Shown one piece after another: positions 1 to 8,377 of a stretch of DNA of 64,000 nucleotides. The notes beneath the pieces are model-generated. The model was not told the origin of the DNA, ran no database searches, and worked only from the letters and a program-made list of their open reading frames with translations. Each line of letters starts with the position of its first letter. Within the stretch, counting starts at the first letter, position 1. Source of the DNA: Burkholderiales bacterium (GTDB lineage: Bacteria > Pseudomonadota > Gammaproteobacteria > Burkholderiales > SG8-41); assembly GCA_019744975.1 (NCBI GenBank), contig JAIETP010000020.1, forward strand, positions 1 through 64,000. Direction: 5' to 3'. The position numbers and the translations under genes are program-made.

Positions 1-996
1 CTGTATCTCGGCAACCTGTGCCACAACTGCGGCTCCTGCCTGTATGCCTGCCAGTTTTCGCCGCCGCATGAATTCCAGGTCAATTTCCCGAAACTGATGG
101 CCAAGGCGCGCGGCGAAACCTACCGTCGTTATGCCTGGCCGGGTTTCCTCGGCAAGCTGTATGAAAACAATGGTGTCGCGGTCAGCCTGATTTCGGCACT
201 GAGTATTGCGCTGCTGTTCTGGTTGGCGGGAGCATTATCAAACCCGGAACGCTTTTTTGCTGCGCACAGCGACGCCCAAGGTTCCTTCTATGCGCTGATG
301 CCGCACAACCTGATGGCGGGCGTGTTCGGCGCCGTGTCGTTGTTCGCAGGGTTTGCGCTGTTGATGGGTTTCCTGCGTTTCTGGCCGTACATGGGCGAGG
401 AGCTGGCGGACTTTTTCAAGGGCGGGCCGCTGGCTGAAGGTGTGCATGACGCATTGACGCTGAAAAATCTCGGTGGTGGCGTTGAAAACGAGGGCTGCAC
501 TTACCCGAACGAGCAGAAGTCCCTGGCGCGCAGAACCTTTCACCATTTCACGTTCTATGGCTTCATGCTGTGTTTTGCCGCGACCAGCGTGGCCACGGTA
601 TATCACTACGTACTCGGCCAGCCGGCGCCGTATCCGGTGACCAGTCTGCCGGTGTTGCTTGGTATCGTCGGTGGGATTGGGTTATTAATCGGGCCTGCCG
701 GATTGCTCTGGATCAAACACCAGCGCGATCCCGAGTTCAAAGTACCGGAGCAGACCGGCATGGATGCCGGCTTTCTGGTGCTGCTGTTCATGATCAGCCT
801 GACCGGTCTCGGCCTCTTGATCTGGCGTGAAAGCGCATCGATGGGGACCTGGCTGGCGATACACCTTGGCTTTGTGTTGGCGCTGTTCCTGACCATGCCC
901 TACGGCAAATTCGTGCATGGCATGTATCGGCTGGCGGCACTGGTGCGTTACCACCTCGAACGGCGGCGGCCGGTGCCGGGCATTGCGCCAGAATAA
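1..996 (+). CDS. tcuB: TcuB/CitB-like tricarballylate utilisation protein, 5' end missing
   Basis: The frame is open from base 1, so the N-terminus lies outside the window; 331 residues are visible. Residues 7-17 carry the cysteine pattern CHNCGSCLYAC, typical of a 4Fe-4S site. About six hydrophobic segments follow, with histidines in RTFHHFTFYGF and in the last helix (KFVHGMYR) that could ligate heme. In the TcuB/CitB family the membrane protein takes electrons from the flavoprotein TcuA, which oxidises tricarballylate to cis-aconitate, and passes them to the quinone pool. TcuA would be expected just upstream. The next gene is an MFS carrier, matching the usual TcuA-TcuB-transporter grouping. 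The substrate is inferred. Confidence 0.85.
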   Translation: MYLGNLCHNCGSCLYACQFSPPHEFQVNFPKLMAKARGETYRRYAWPGFLGKLYENNGVAVSLISALSIALLFWLAGALSNPERFFAAHSDAQGSFYALMPHNLMAGVFGAVSLFAGFALLMGFLRFWPYMGEELADFFKGGPLAEGVHDALTLKNLGGGVENEGCTYPNEQKSLARRTFHHFTFYGFMLCFAATSVATVYHYVLGQPAPYPVTSLPVLLGIVGGIGLLIGPAGLLWIKHQRDPEFKVPEQTGMDAGFLVLLFMISLTGLGLLIWRESASMGTWLAIHLGFVLALFLTMPYGKFVHGMYRLAALVRYHLERRRPVPGIAPE

Positions 997-1003
997 AAAA
1001 TAC

Positions 1004-1024
1004 TTTAAAAACAAATACTTATAA
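1004..1024 (+). repeat. AT-rich intergenic repeat, copy A
   Basis: The core AAAAACAAATACTTATAA lies just after the tcuB stop. A 21-base stretch here is identical to the reverse complement of 25951-25971. Related copies lie near 5092, 9202, 28491, 47412, 49875 and 52401. The TTATAAT-like end could also serve as a -10 element for the MFS gene. Confidence 0.6.
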
Positions 1025-1075
1025 TATTGATGCGCCCCGCGCAGCCTTGATTTTTTTCCGGAAAATATTCTGCTC

Positions 1076-2326
1076 ATGACATTCCTCCGGAAATACGGGG
1101 TGCATCACGCCTGGATCATTCTCGCCGCGGCCTGCGTGCTGGGCGTTGTCAGCCGCGCCGATTCAGCGTCCTTCGCCGTACTCGTCGACCCGCTGGTCGA
1201 AAAATTCGACTGGAAACGCGGCGACATCGGCCTGGCTTATTCACTCGCCTTCCTGTGCAGCATGCCGGCGATGCTGATCTTTGGCTGGCTCGGCGATCGT
1301 TACAGCGCGCGTGCGCTGATGCTCGGCGCGTCGCTGATGATTTCCGCGGGCACGGTGATGCTCGGCATGATCCAGGAGCTGTGGCATCTCCATGTCATTT
1401 ACGGCGTGTTTGTCGGCGCCCTCGGCAACGCGGCTTTCGTGGTGCTGCTGCCGGTCATCATCACCCGCTGGTTCCATAAAAAAATGGGGCTCGCGTTGGG
1501 CATCTACTGGGCCGGGCTGGGTCTGGGCCCGGTGGTGTTTGCGTTGTTGTTCCGCTGGATGATCGAGAACCGCGGCTGGGAGTCGGCATTCCTGGTGTTC
1601 GGCATCGCCTTCGGTGTGGTTCTGCTGTTTTTTTCCTGGTTCATCCGGACCAGTCCGACGGAAATGGGGCTGACCGCCTACGGCGCCGAAGCAGCGGGCA
1701 AAGAGAAACAGACGTCCGGCCCGGCCGTCAACATGCGCTCAATACTTTCCAGCCGGCCGGTGTGGCTGCTGATGGGATGCCACCATCTCGGCTGCGCCGG
1801 TCATGCGGTGATTCTTGCGCATGGCGTGTCGATGGCCACCCACCACGGCATTCCCGGCCTGCAGGCAGCGGGTGTGCTGAGCACCATCGCCGGTGTGTCG
1901 ATTTTCAGCCGCTTCAGTTTTTCGCTGCTCACCGAACGTTTTGGTGGACGCACCATACTTTCCGGGGCGATTTTCGGCCAGAGCCTGTCGATCCTGCTTC
2001 TGCTGTTCGCCACCGAGGTCTGGCACTTCTATGCCTTCGCGGTGTTTTTCGGCATCTGTTACGGTGGCGAGATGGTCGGCTTCCCGATCATCAACCGGCA
2101 GATGTTCGGCGCGAAAGCGCCGCTGAGTTCGATTTTTTCCTTCCAGATGATCGGCGGCAGCACCGGCATGGCCCTGGGCGGCTGGCTTGGTGGTGCGCTG
2201 TTCGACCACTCCGGCAACTACACCGCGGCGATACTCGTTGCCTCCGGGATTGGTTTTCTGGCGATTCCGCTGGCGCTGTGGCTGCCGCGGCACAAACATC
2301 CGGTTGCGGCTCCAGTTGCGGTCTGA
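1076..2326 (+). CDS. MFS transporter, monocarboxylate/OFA-like
   Basis: The 416-residue protein has about twelve hydrophobic helices in two halves, separated by a polar loop near residues 200-220. The MFS loop 2-3 signature appears as GWLGDRYSARALM near residue 75. It would be a proton-coupled carrier in the inner membrane. Its position 79 bases after the TcuB-like gene suggests it imports the same class of di- or tricarboxylate, or exports a product, but sequence alone does not give the substrate. The start follows a weak GGA-containing ribosome site. Sulfate or oxalate-type carriers of the same superfamily remain possible. Confidence 0.8.
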   Translation: MTFLRKYGVHHAWIILAAACVLGVVSRADSASFAVLVDPLVEKFDWKRGDIGLAYSLAFLCSMPAMLIFGWLGDRYSARALMLGASLMISAGTVMLGMIQELWHLHVIYGVFVGALGNAAFVVLLPVIITRWFHKKMGLALGIYWAGLGLGPVVFALLFRWMIENRGWESAFLVFGIAFGVVLLFFSWFIRTSPTEMGLTAYGAEAAGKEKQTSGPAVNMRSILSSRPVWLLMGCHHLGCAGHAVILAHGVSMATHHGIPGLQAAGVLSTIAGVSIFSRFSFSLLTERFGGRTILSGAIFGQSLSILLLLFATEVWHFYAFAVFFGICYGGEMVGFPIINRQMFGAKAPLSSIFSFQMIGGSTGMALGGWLGGALFDHSGNYTAAILVASGIGFLAIPLALWLPRHKHPVAAPVAV

Positions 2327-2377
2327 GATGTAAGCAGAGGTCCGGTCTCGAATTGTCCCGGGACCGGCAATTCATTA

Positions 2378-3226
2378 TCAGCGTTTTGCCTGCGGCAATT
2401 TCCAGTCCAGCCATGTACACAACGCGCGGCCCATGATCCAGTCCTTGTCTTCCCGGGTAAGCCAGGGAATATCCTCTGTAAACAAGGTGACGGCCTGGCG
2501 GTAGCTGCAGGACAGTTTGGTGAGGTCGGTGCCCCAGAACATCCGTTGCGGTCCAAAAGCGTCGTAGACCCGCCGAAAATGCGCATGGATGTTTTTGTAA
2601 GGATAAGGATGGGTGCTGTAGTAAGGCAGGCCGCTGGCCTTGACGGCGATGTTTGGCCGTTTGCTGAGAGTCAGCAGCTTGTCGATTTCTGCGAAGGCCT
2701 CGTCATCTTTCAGTTCCATGGGCATCGCCATGTGATCCATCACCAGCCTGAGCCCGGGGTGTCGCTCTGCCAAGGCATCAATGTGATGCGCAAGTGCATG
2801 GTGTTGGACACGTACCATCACGGGAACCCCGGACTCTTCGGCTGCGGTCCACAGCCATTCGAGCCGGCCTTCAGTCAGCATCGATAACAAATGCGGCGTG
2901 TTGAATGCGAGGCGCAGCCCCAGCATGCCGGGCTGACTGCGCCAGCTCTTCAGCGTATTCAGCGCCGATGGTGCATCCGTATCCATGCGGCCCATGACCG
3001 CAAAACGCTGCGGATGCAGCCGGGCTGCCTCCAGCCCGAGGTCATTGCGTTCTCCCTCCCAGGACGGTGGCACGATGACTGCGGCGTCAACCCCCGCGGC
3101 ATCCATCTCGCGCAACAGATCGCAGCTGGAAAAAGGTTCCGGTCGATGCGGCTTGTGGCGCGCAGGCCATGGGCGCTCGGGGGTGCTGGCTGCCCAGATA
3201 TGAACCTGTGAATCGACAATCAGCAT
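2378..3226 (-). CDS. Amidohydrolase-family (amidohydrolase_2) metal-dependent hydrolase
   Basis: The 282-residue protein begins MLIVDSQVHIW, where the usual HxH strand-1 motif of amidohydrolase_2 proteins is reduced to QVH. Later landmarks are VMDHMAMP near residue 165 and the conserved FWGTDLT near residue 233, the strand-8 aspartate. The fold is a TIM barrel; relatives hydrolyse lactones or decarboxylate or hydrate small acids. A good AAAGGA ribosome site precedes the start. It is convergent with the MFS gene, so it is a separate transcription unit. The true reaction is unknown; a lactonase-type role is as plausible as hydratase or decarboxylase activity. Confidence 0.75.
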   Translation of the reverse strand: MLIVDSQVHIWAASTPERPWPARHKPHRPEPFSSCDLLREMDAAGVDAAVIVPPSWEGERNDLGLEAARLHPQRFAVMGRMDTDAPSALNTLKSWRSQPGMLGLRLAFNTPHLLSMLTEGRLEWLWTAAEESGVPVMVRVQHHALAHHIDALAERHPGLRLVMDHMAMPMELKDDEAFAEIDKLLTLSKRPNIAVKASGLPYYSTHPYPYKNIHAHFRRVYDAFGPQRMFWGTDLTKLSCSYRQAVTLFTEDIPWLTREDKDWIMGRALCTWLDWKLPQAKR

Positions 3227-3471
3227 GCTGTCCTTTAATTACAACCGGGCTGCTACGTCGTAGCGTCGGGTTTGGGTTTGTTTCACGGGGATCACCGCTT
3301 CAATTCTTCGCGATCGACTGGTGATACAGGGGTGGTGTAAATTTTAGAAAGCAAATTCCTGCCTCAGTCGAAAAGTTACAACGACCACAATTATTGTCAA
3401 TAATTGTTCAAAGGTGTCCGCTAAATCCGGGATGCCTCACGCAGACCCATTTATTACGTTTGAGTTGTCAG

Positions 3472-4239
3472 TCACCGAAGCTGCAGAGGGGGGATCAAGA
3501 ATTTTGTTCCCACACTAGAGTTGAACATGCTGGCATTTTGAAAGCTGTTGATAGATTGGAGGGTTATTTCATTTATTCTTGGGTGCGGTTGCACGTGCGC
3601 ATGAAAGTGCCCGGAGCCCACGCTGCATTGACTGCACGGAGAGTGTTCGTAGGTATACACATGCACCGGGATGCCTGACGGGAGACCTGAAATGCTCTGT
3701 GCTTCATGCCCTGAAAGAATAACTTTCTCAAGTTGTACTCCCGGAGACAGCGCAAGCCCCCAGTTCGTTTTTTTATAAGCGCTGAGGGCCAAGATCAGGT
3801 GCCGTCTTTTTTCGTTGATTTGTACCGTAGCTTCGCCATTGACGGCTTCAAAAATACCAATCGCGTGAACAATGGGTGCGTTTGGGTTCTCCGCTAACGT
3901 GGGGCTGACTGGCGCGATTACCTTATCTTTCGAGGGCATCAGAGTAATTTCACTTTTTGCAAGCGCTTCCGGAGCTCTTGGTCTCTTTGCCATCACCGCA
4001 AAATCCTCCTTGGTCATGCACAATCGCATCGAGGTACGATCAGGAAAAAAGATTTTCGTGGTCTCCACTTTTTCCACATGGGCATACTTCGGATCATCGC
4101 AATCAAAGCTGTCTGCTTGCCCGACGAATCTTATTGAATCGCCTTCCCCAAGATCCATGATCATGTCATGTGCGCATCCCGATAGTGCCAATATGGCGAT
4201 AACGATCAAGAGGTGACGCGGTTTTTGGTGGAGTGTCAT
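3472..4239 (-). CDS. Putative lipoprotein of unknown function
   Basis: The 255-residue product starts with basic residues and a hydrophobic stretch ending in the lipobox LSGC at about residues 19-22, so it is probably lipidated and anchored in an envelope membrane. A middle region rich in polar residues leads to a C-terminal domain with LILALSAYKKTNW and GLPSGIPVHVYTYEHS, a pattern I associate with uncharacterised exported proteins that have an SAYxxxxW strand. No function can be named. Base composition is visibly lower in GC than the flanking metabolic genes, and it sits beside a toxin-antitoxin pair and a tRNA fragment, so horizontal origin is likely. Confidence 0.6.
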   Translation of the reverse strand: MTLHQKPRHLLIVIAILALSGCAHDMIMDLGEGDSIRFVGQADSFDCDDPKYAHVEKVETTKIFFPDRTSMRLCMTKEDFAVMAKRPRAPEALAKSEITLMPSKDKVIAPVSPTLAENPNAPIVHAIGIFEAVNGEATVQINEKRRHLILALSAYKKTNWGLALSPGVQLEKVILSGHEAQSISGLPSGIPVHVYTYEHSPCSQCSVGSGHFHAHVQPHPRINEITLQSINSFQNASMFNSSVGTKFLIPPLQLR

Positions 4240-4307
4240 GGGTTGATACTATCGTGGGTTGTGCAAAGCTTATCGTGCCCACGCGAGCATGATCTTTGAA
4301 TCAGCTC

Positions 4308-4625
4308 TCATGCGGTCTTTTGCGGCACCAGCTTGACCTGCAGTTCACAGCCAACTGCGCGCGCATAACGCTTGAGTGTTGCCAGCGAGGGCGCATGTTT
4401 GCCTGCAGATTCCAGTCTGGAGATCGCGCTCTTGGTAGTTCCCATTTTTTCGGCGACGGCATCCTGGGTAAGGCCGGCGCGTGAGCGTGCCTTGAGCATC
4501 TGGTCCGCGACCTGATATTCGAGTTCGAGCGCTTTGTAGGCTTCGGCAAACCCCTTGCGGGCACCGGCCTTGGCCAGAAAGGCCTTGTGGTTGTGGGGTA
4601 CGGGTTTGTATTTCAGTTCAGCCAT
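4308..4625 (-). CDS. XRE-family helix-turn-helix antitoxin (HigA-like)
   Basis: The 105-residue protein has an N-terminal arm and a Cro/C1-type HTH at about residues 40-95, with recognition region GLTQDAVAEKMGTTKSAISR. It starts inside the 3' end of the upstream toxin gene (8-base overlap), the usual toxin-first HigBA order. By family knowledge it would neutralise the toxin and repress its own promoter. The HTH is near the C-terminus, as in many Gp49-partner antitoxins. Confidence 0.8.
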   Translation of the reverse strand: MAELKYKPVPHNHKAFLAKAGARKGFAEAYKALELEYQVADQMLKARSRAGLTQDAVAEKMGTTKSAISRLESAGKHAPSLATLKRYARAVGCELQVKLVPQKTA

Positions 4626-4944
4626 TTTTAATCTCCTTCAGGCGTTTGCGCGCCAATTTCAATTCATGGTCCGGTGTCTGCTGGGATTTCTTGATGAATG
4701 CATGCAGCACAACAATGCGTCTGCCGATGACAAAACAGTAAAACGCCCGGCCTGTACCGGACCGGCCGCGGGGCCGTAATTCGAACAAGCCTTCGCCAAA
4801 GGCACGCGAGTGTGGCAGTCGCAGGCTGGGGCCGTGTTCAGTCAGCAGTTCGACCAGCCGCGCATAGTCGGCGACGACATCAACGGGCCATGATTCGATC
4901 TCCGCCAGTACGCGGGCATGAAAGTATTCGATCTCGAATGTCAT
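4618..4944 (-). CDS. Phage Gp49-like/HigB-type toxin
   Basis: I chose the internal ATG giving MTFEIEYFHARV because Gp49-like toxins begin this way; a longer reading to 4971 is open but adds unlikely residues. The 108-residue protein shows the RelE-superfamily strands GLFELRPRG and RAFYCFVIGRRIVVLHAFIKK, then the basic ELKLARKRLKEI tail typical of PF05973 proteins. Such toxins cleave mRNA on or near ribosomes. The next gene on the same strand is the XRE antitoxin, overlapping by 8 bases, so the two are translationally coupled. Confidence 0.82.
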   Translation of the reverse strand: MTFEIEYFHARVLAEIESWPVDVVADYARLVELLTEHGPSLRLPHSRAFGEGLFELRPRGRSGTGRAFYCFVIGRRIVVLHAFIKKSQQTPDHELKLARKRLKEIKNG

Positions 4945-4996
4945 GAGGGATGTTAGCAAATACGAGAACATTGCGCAAACCGGCCATGGCTAGGCT

Positions 4997-5072
4997 TGGC
5001 GTCCCCAAGGGGATTCGAACCCGGGTTACCGCCGTGAAAGGGCGGTGGCCAGTGCTACCAGAAGGATGTTTC
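4997..5072 (-). pseudogene. Decayed tRNA-Glu (TTC) 3' fragment, possible attachment-site scar
   Basis: On the minus strand about 50 bases match the 3' half of a tRNA-Glu. They include a perfect anticodon stem-loop CCGCC-CTTTCAC-GGCGG with anticodon TTC, a TTCGAATCCCC T-loop side and an encoded terminal CCA. The 5' half does not complete the molecule. The bases that should pair with the acceptor strand TGGGGAC read GAAACAT, the D-arm is not recognisable, and two T-stem pairs are mismatched. It is therefore a remnant rather than a working tRNA. tRNA 3' ends are common integration sites, and it borders the low-GC islet carrying the toxin-antitoxin genes. Confidence 0.6.
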
Positions 5073-5091
5073 CAGGAAAGAGGGGGGCTAT

Positions 5092-5110
5092 ATAAATATT
5101 TGATTTTATT
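5092..5110 (-). repeat. AT-rich intergenic repeat, copy G
   Basis: The 19 bases ATAAATATTTGATTTTATT are identical to 52401-52419. Both lie just beyond the stop codon of a minus-strand gene and in the same orientation relative to it. Confidence 0.6.
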
Positions 5111-5120
5111 GGTATTTTAT

Positions 5121-6317
5121 TTAACTGCTGGTGGTGATGCCGTCAGCCTTCAGCTTCGCAATCTCTGCCTCGCCATAGCCATATTCCTTCAGAATTTCAT
5201 CCGTCTCCGCCCCCCGATCCGGCGCCGGATTGCGCACCGCGAACGGTGTTTTGGAAAAATTGATGCCGTTCCTGACCACCTTGATGTCTCCCAGCTGGTA
5301 ATGCTTCGCCGGTGCGGCGAGTCCCAGGTGCTGCACCTGCGGATCGGCAAACACTTCGTTCATTTTGTAAATCGGGCCGCAGGGCACGCCGGCCTTGTTC
5401 AGCAATTCGATCCATTCCGCCGAAGTTTTGGTCTCGATCTGCGCAGCGATGATTTTGTTCAGTGCGTCGCGGTTTTTTGAGCGGATTTTTGATGACGAAT
5501 AATCCGGGTTCTTCGGGATATCAGGCAGACCCACCGCCTTGCACAGGCGCTCGAACAGATTGCCGCTGCCGGCGATGTTGATGTGGCCGTCGGCGGTTTT
5601 GTAGGTGCCGGTGGGAATGGCGGTGGGGTGGTTGTTGCCGGCTTGTCCTGCGACTTCACCGGCAACGGTCCAGCGCGCGGCCTGGAAGTCGGTCATCGCA
5701 ATCAGTGCCTGCAGCAATGAGGTGTGCACCCATTGCCCGACCCCCGTGTGTTCGCGGTCGAGCAGCGCAGTGACGATACCGAAGGCGAGGAACATGCCGG
5801 CGCTGGAGTCGCCGATGGCGATGCCGGCGCGCACCGGGCCTTGACCCGGCAGACCGGTGATGGACATCAGGCCGCTCATGCCCTGCGCGACCTGGTCGAG
5901 TCCGGGGCGGTCGGCGTAGGGGCCGTCCTGGCCGAAGCCGCTGATGCTGCCGTAGACAATGCGCGGGTTGATCTTGCGCATGGTTTCGTAATCAATGCCG
6001 AGGCGGTCTTTTACTTTGGGCCGGTAGTTTTCGACGATGACGTCCGCGGTGGCCGCCATTTTTTTGAATACCGCCACACCTTCGGGTGACTTTAAATTCA
6101 GCGTCATGCTGCGCTTGTTGCGATGCAGGTTCTGGAAATCCGGGCCGTGGCGTTTGTCGAAGGGGCTGCCGTCGCCGTCCTGTTCGCCGAGTTCTTCGAT
6201 CTTGATAACTTTGGCACCCCAGTCGGCGAGCTGGCGCACGGCGGTGGGGCCGGAGCGTGCCCTCGTTAAGTCGAGTACGGTGAATCTTGAGAGGGGGCCG
6301 GTGTTGGAGGAGTTCAC
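5121..6317 (-). CDS. Family III CoA-transferase (CaiB/BaiF)
   Basis: From a GTG start at 6317 the product is 398 residues, normal for the family. Upstream ATG codons would translate a short tandem DNA repeat, giving a low-complexity SSILTPQSSIL leader, so I reject them. The N-terminal VLDLTRARSGPTAVRQLADWGAKV matches the CoA-binding Rossmann half. GIAIGDSSAG holds the Asp that forms the acyl anhydride in this family. GLPxI and PCGPIYKMNEVFADPQV follow in the second half. It moves CoA between carboxylates in the cytoplasm. A Bug receptor follows 3' on the same strand, suggesting uptake and activation of one acid. Substrate unknown. Confidence 0.88.
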   Translation of the reverse strand: MNSSNTGPLSRFTVLDLTRARSGPTAVRQLADWGAKVIKIEELGEQDGDGSPFDKRHGPDFQNLHRNKRSMTLNLKSPEGVAVFKKMAATADVIVENYRPKVKDRLGIDYETMRKINPRIVYGSISGFGQDGPYADRPGLDQVAQGMSGLMSITGLPGQGPVRAGIAIGDSSAGMFLAFGIVTALLDREHTGVGQWVHTSLLQALIAMTDFQAARWTVAGEVAGQAGNNHPTAIPTGTYKTADGHINIAGSGNLFERLCKAVGLPDIPKNPDYSSSKIRSKNRDALNKIIAAQIETKTSAEWIELLNKAGVPCGPIYKMNEVFADPQVQHLGLAAPAKHYQLGDIKVVRNGINFSKTPFAVRNPAPDRGAETDEILKEYGYGEAEIAKLKADGITTSS

Positions 6318-6339
6318 AGTGGTTGTTCCGTCTGAGTTC

Positions 6340-6385
6340 AGGATTGAGGATTGAGGAGTGAGGATTGAGGAGTGAGGATTGAGGG
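6340..6385. repeat. Short tandem repeat (GAGGATTGAGGAGT units)
   Basis: About three head-to-tail copies of GAGGATTGAGGAGT, some shortened to GAGGATT, fill the gap between the CoA-transferase start and the Bug gene stop. On the minus strand the array precedes the GTG start. Confidence 0.7.
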
Positions 6386-6387
6386 GA

Positions 6388-7395
6388 TCAGTTCGGGGTG
6401 ATGCCTGCAGCCTTGATGACCTTGCCCCATTTTTCGATTTGTTTGCGCGCAAAGTCCCACAGTTCTTCCGGCGTGCTGGCGATGGGGATCGCGCCATTCT
6501 GGATCATGCGGTCGCGCATGGCGGGCTGGTTGATCACAGCCACGGCCTCGGCATTGAGACGCTTGATGATCGCGGGTGAGGTGCGTGCTGGCGCCACCAG
6601 TCCCTGCCAGGCCGTGGTTTCAAAACCGGGCAGGCCGGATTCGGACATGGTGGGCAAATCCGGCGTCAGCGGGAAGCGTTTTTCGCTGGTCACTGCGATC
6701 GCGTGCAGGCGGCCGGCACGGATGTGGGCGATGGCGCTCGGCAGGCTGGCAAACGTCAGCGAGATGCGGCCGCCGATCAGGTCGACCAGACCGGCGGCGG
6801 CGCCTTTGTAAGGCACGTGGACCATGTCGGTGCCGGTCATCAGTTCGAACAGTTCACCGGCCAGATGTGGAGAACCCAGATTACCCGAGGAGCCGTAGGT
6901 GAGTTTGCCCGGATTGGCCTTGGCGGCCTTGATCAGATCGGCCACTGATTTGATCGGCAGCGCGGGGCCGACCACCAGCACATTGGGCGCGCTGGCGACC
7001 AGCGTGATCGGCGTGAGATCGCGCAACTGGTCGTAGGGCAGCTTGCGGTTGGCGGCGGGATTGACGCCGAAGGAACTGGGAACGAGCAGGATGGTGTAAC
7101 CGTCGGGCGCGGCACGCACCGCGAGTTCGGTGGCGATGATGCCGCTGGCGCCGGGGCGGTTATCGGGGACGACGTTCTGGCCCAGGCGTTCAGAGAGGCC
7201 TTCCGCCAGTGCGCGGGCGATGATGTCGGCATTGCCGCCCGCAGCCTGGGCGATCAACAGGCGGATCGGGCGTTCGGGATAGGCGCCGCGGATGGCCTCT
7301 GCGGCGTGCACAGTGCTGGCGAAGGAGATGAGTCCGGCGCAAAACAAGGCGGCAGACAAACGACGGGGCGGCACAAAATACGGGCTAAGGCGCAT
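6388..7395 (-). CDS. Bug-family (TctC) periplasmic receptor
   Basis: The ATG at 7395 follows GGAG with good spacing and opens a signal peptide ending near VHAAEA. The 335-residue product has the Bug landmarks: YPERPIRLLIAQAAGGNAD, DNRPGASG, APDGYT, MVHVPYKGAAAG and a C-terminal WQGLVAP. Bug proteins bind di- and tricarboxylates, amino acids or aromatic acids in the periplasm and deliver them to TctAB-type permeases or act as sensors. No permease gene is near, so this is an orphan receptor. It lies upstream of the CoA-transferase on the same strand, probably co-transcribed. The IAQAAGG strand differs from the commoner FPPGG. Confidence 0.88.
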   Translation of the reverse strand: MRLSPYFVPPRRLSAALFCAGLISFASTVHAAEAIRGAYPERPIRLLIAQAAGGNADIIARALAEGLSERLGQNVVPDNRPGASGIIATELAVRAAPDGYTILLVPSSFGVNPAANRKLPYDQLRDLTPITLVASAPNVLVVGPALPIKSVADLIKAAKANPGKLTYGSSGNLGSPHLAGELFELMTGTDMVHVPYKGAAAGLVDLIGGRISLTFASLPSAIAHIRAGRLHAIAVTSEKRFPLTPDLPTMSESGLPGFETTAWQGLVAPARTSPAIIKRLNAEAVAVINQPAMRDRMIQNGAIPIASTPEELWDFARKQIEKWGKVIKAAGITPN

Positions 7396-7570
7396 GATGG
7401 ATTTACTCCGGTCCGGCACATTGTTGATGTTTTTGTTGCTCAACCCGTTGCAGCGGCAGCGCGCTCGGTGAAACAATGTTACTGCAAAAACCCCGGACGT
7501 CAGGCGCGGCCCACATGTTGGCCGTCGAGCCCTGAACGCGGGATCAAAACACAACAGGAGGGGATCCCCC

Positions 7571-8365
7571 ATGCTGAATCGCATTGTTTTATTGTTGCAG
7601 TCCTGCCTGCTTGTTGCGTTGCTGTCGGTTGCCGGCGTTCACGCTGCCAGCCCGACGATCAAGCAGCCGCAGGTCGATACGCCCAAACGCGTGTTGTTCG
7701 TCGGCAACAGTTACCTCTATTACGGCGACAGCCTGCACAACCATGTGAGCCGCCTGGTGACGGCGGGGGATCCGTCGGTGAAGGGGCTGCAGTACAAATC
7801 GGCGACCATCGGCGGCGCGCCGCTGTGGCATCACAACATCGAACACCTGACTACGCCGGGCAATATCGGCATCAAGGAGCCTTTCGAACTGGTGATCCTG
7901 CAGGGCAACAGCACGACGACGAGTTCAGAGCCGGCAATCAAGCGTTTTCATGAAGACGTCAAACGCTTCAGCGCTGAAATCGCCAAACACGGCGGCAAGA
8001 CCGCGCTCTACATGACCCATGCCCACGTCAAGCCGAGCAAGTTCGCCAGCCCGGACATGATCCGCAAGGTCGAGGCGCTGTATGTGGAGGCGGGCAACGC
8101 AGTCGGCGCGCTGGTGATCCCGGTCGGCCTTGCGTTCGAGGAGGCCTACCGCCAGCGGCCCGACATCAAGCTGCACAAGGACTTTGACGGCAGCCACCCC
8201 GATCTGATCGGCACCTATCTTGCCGCGTGCACGGTGTATGCGAGCGTCTACGGCAAATCACCGGTGGGTAATTCGTATGACTACTACGGCAAGATCGACA
8301 AGGAGACTGCTGCCTTCCTGCAGAAGGTGGCAGACGAGACGGTGAAGAAGTTTTACGGCCGGTAA
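7571..8365 (+). CDS. Exported SGNH/DUF4886-like hydrolase
   Basis: The 264-residue protein starts after a strong AGGAGGGG ribosome site and has a signal peptide ending near VHAASP. VLFVGNSYLYYGDSLHNHV at about residue 41 resembles the block I GxSx strand of SGNH hydrolases, with the Ser in GNSY as nucleophile. DGSHPDLIGTYLAAC near residue 200 resembles the DxxH block with the Asp and His of the triad. LVILQGNSTTTS in the middle fits the Gly/Asn blocks. It is probably a periplasmic esterase or acylhydrolase of unknown substrate. It is divergent from the Bug gene and followed closely by a cupin gene. Confidence 0.65.
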   Translation: MLNRIVLLLQSCLLVALLSVAGVHAASPTIKQPQVDTPKRVLFVGNSYLYYGDSLHNHVSRLVTAGDPSVKGLQYKSATIGGAPLWHHNIEHLTTPGNIGIKEPFELVILQGNSTTTSSEPAIKRFHEDVKRFSAEIAKHGGKTALYMTHAHVKPSKFASPDMIRKVEALYVEAGNAVGALVIPVGLAFEEAYRQRPDIKLHKDFDGSHPDLIGTYLAACTVYASVYGKSPVGNSYDYYGKIDKETAAFLQKVADETVKKFYGR

Positions 8366-8377
8366 CAGGTTTTTTAC

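Noticed and set aside
4997-5072. Functional tRNA-Glu
   Set aside because: The acceptor stem and D-arm cannot form and the T-stem has mismatches.
6318-6497. N-terminal extension of the first CoA-transferase
   Set aside because: It translates the short tandem DNA repeat and part of the Bug gene end; family members begin near the GTG at 6317.
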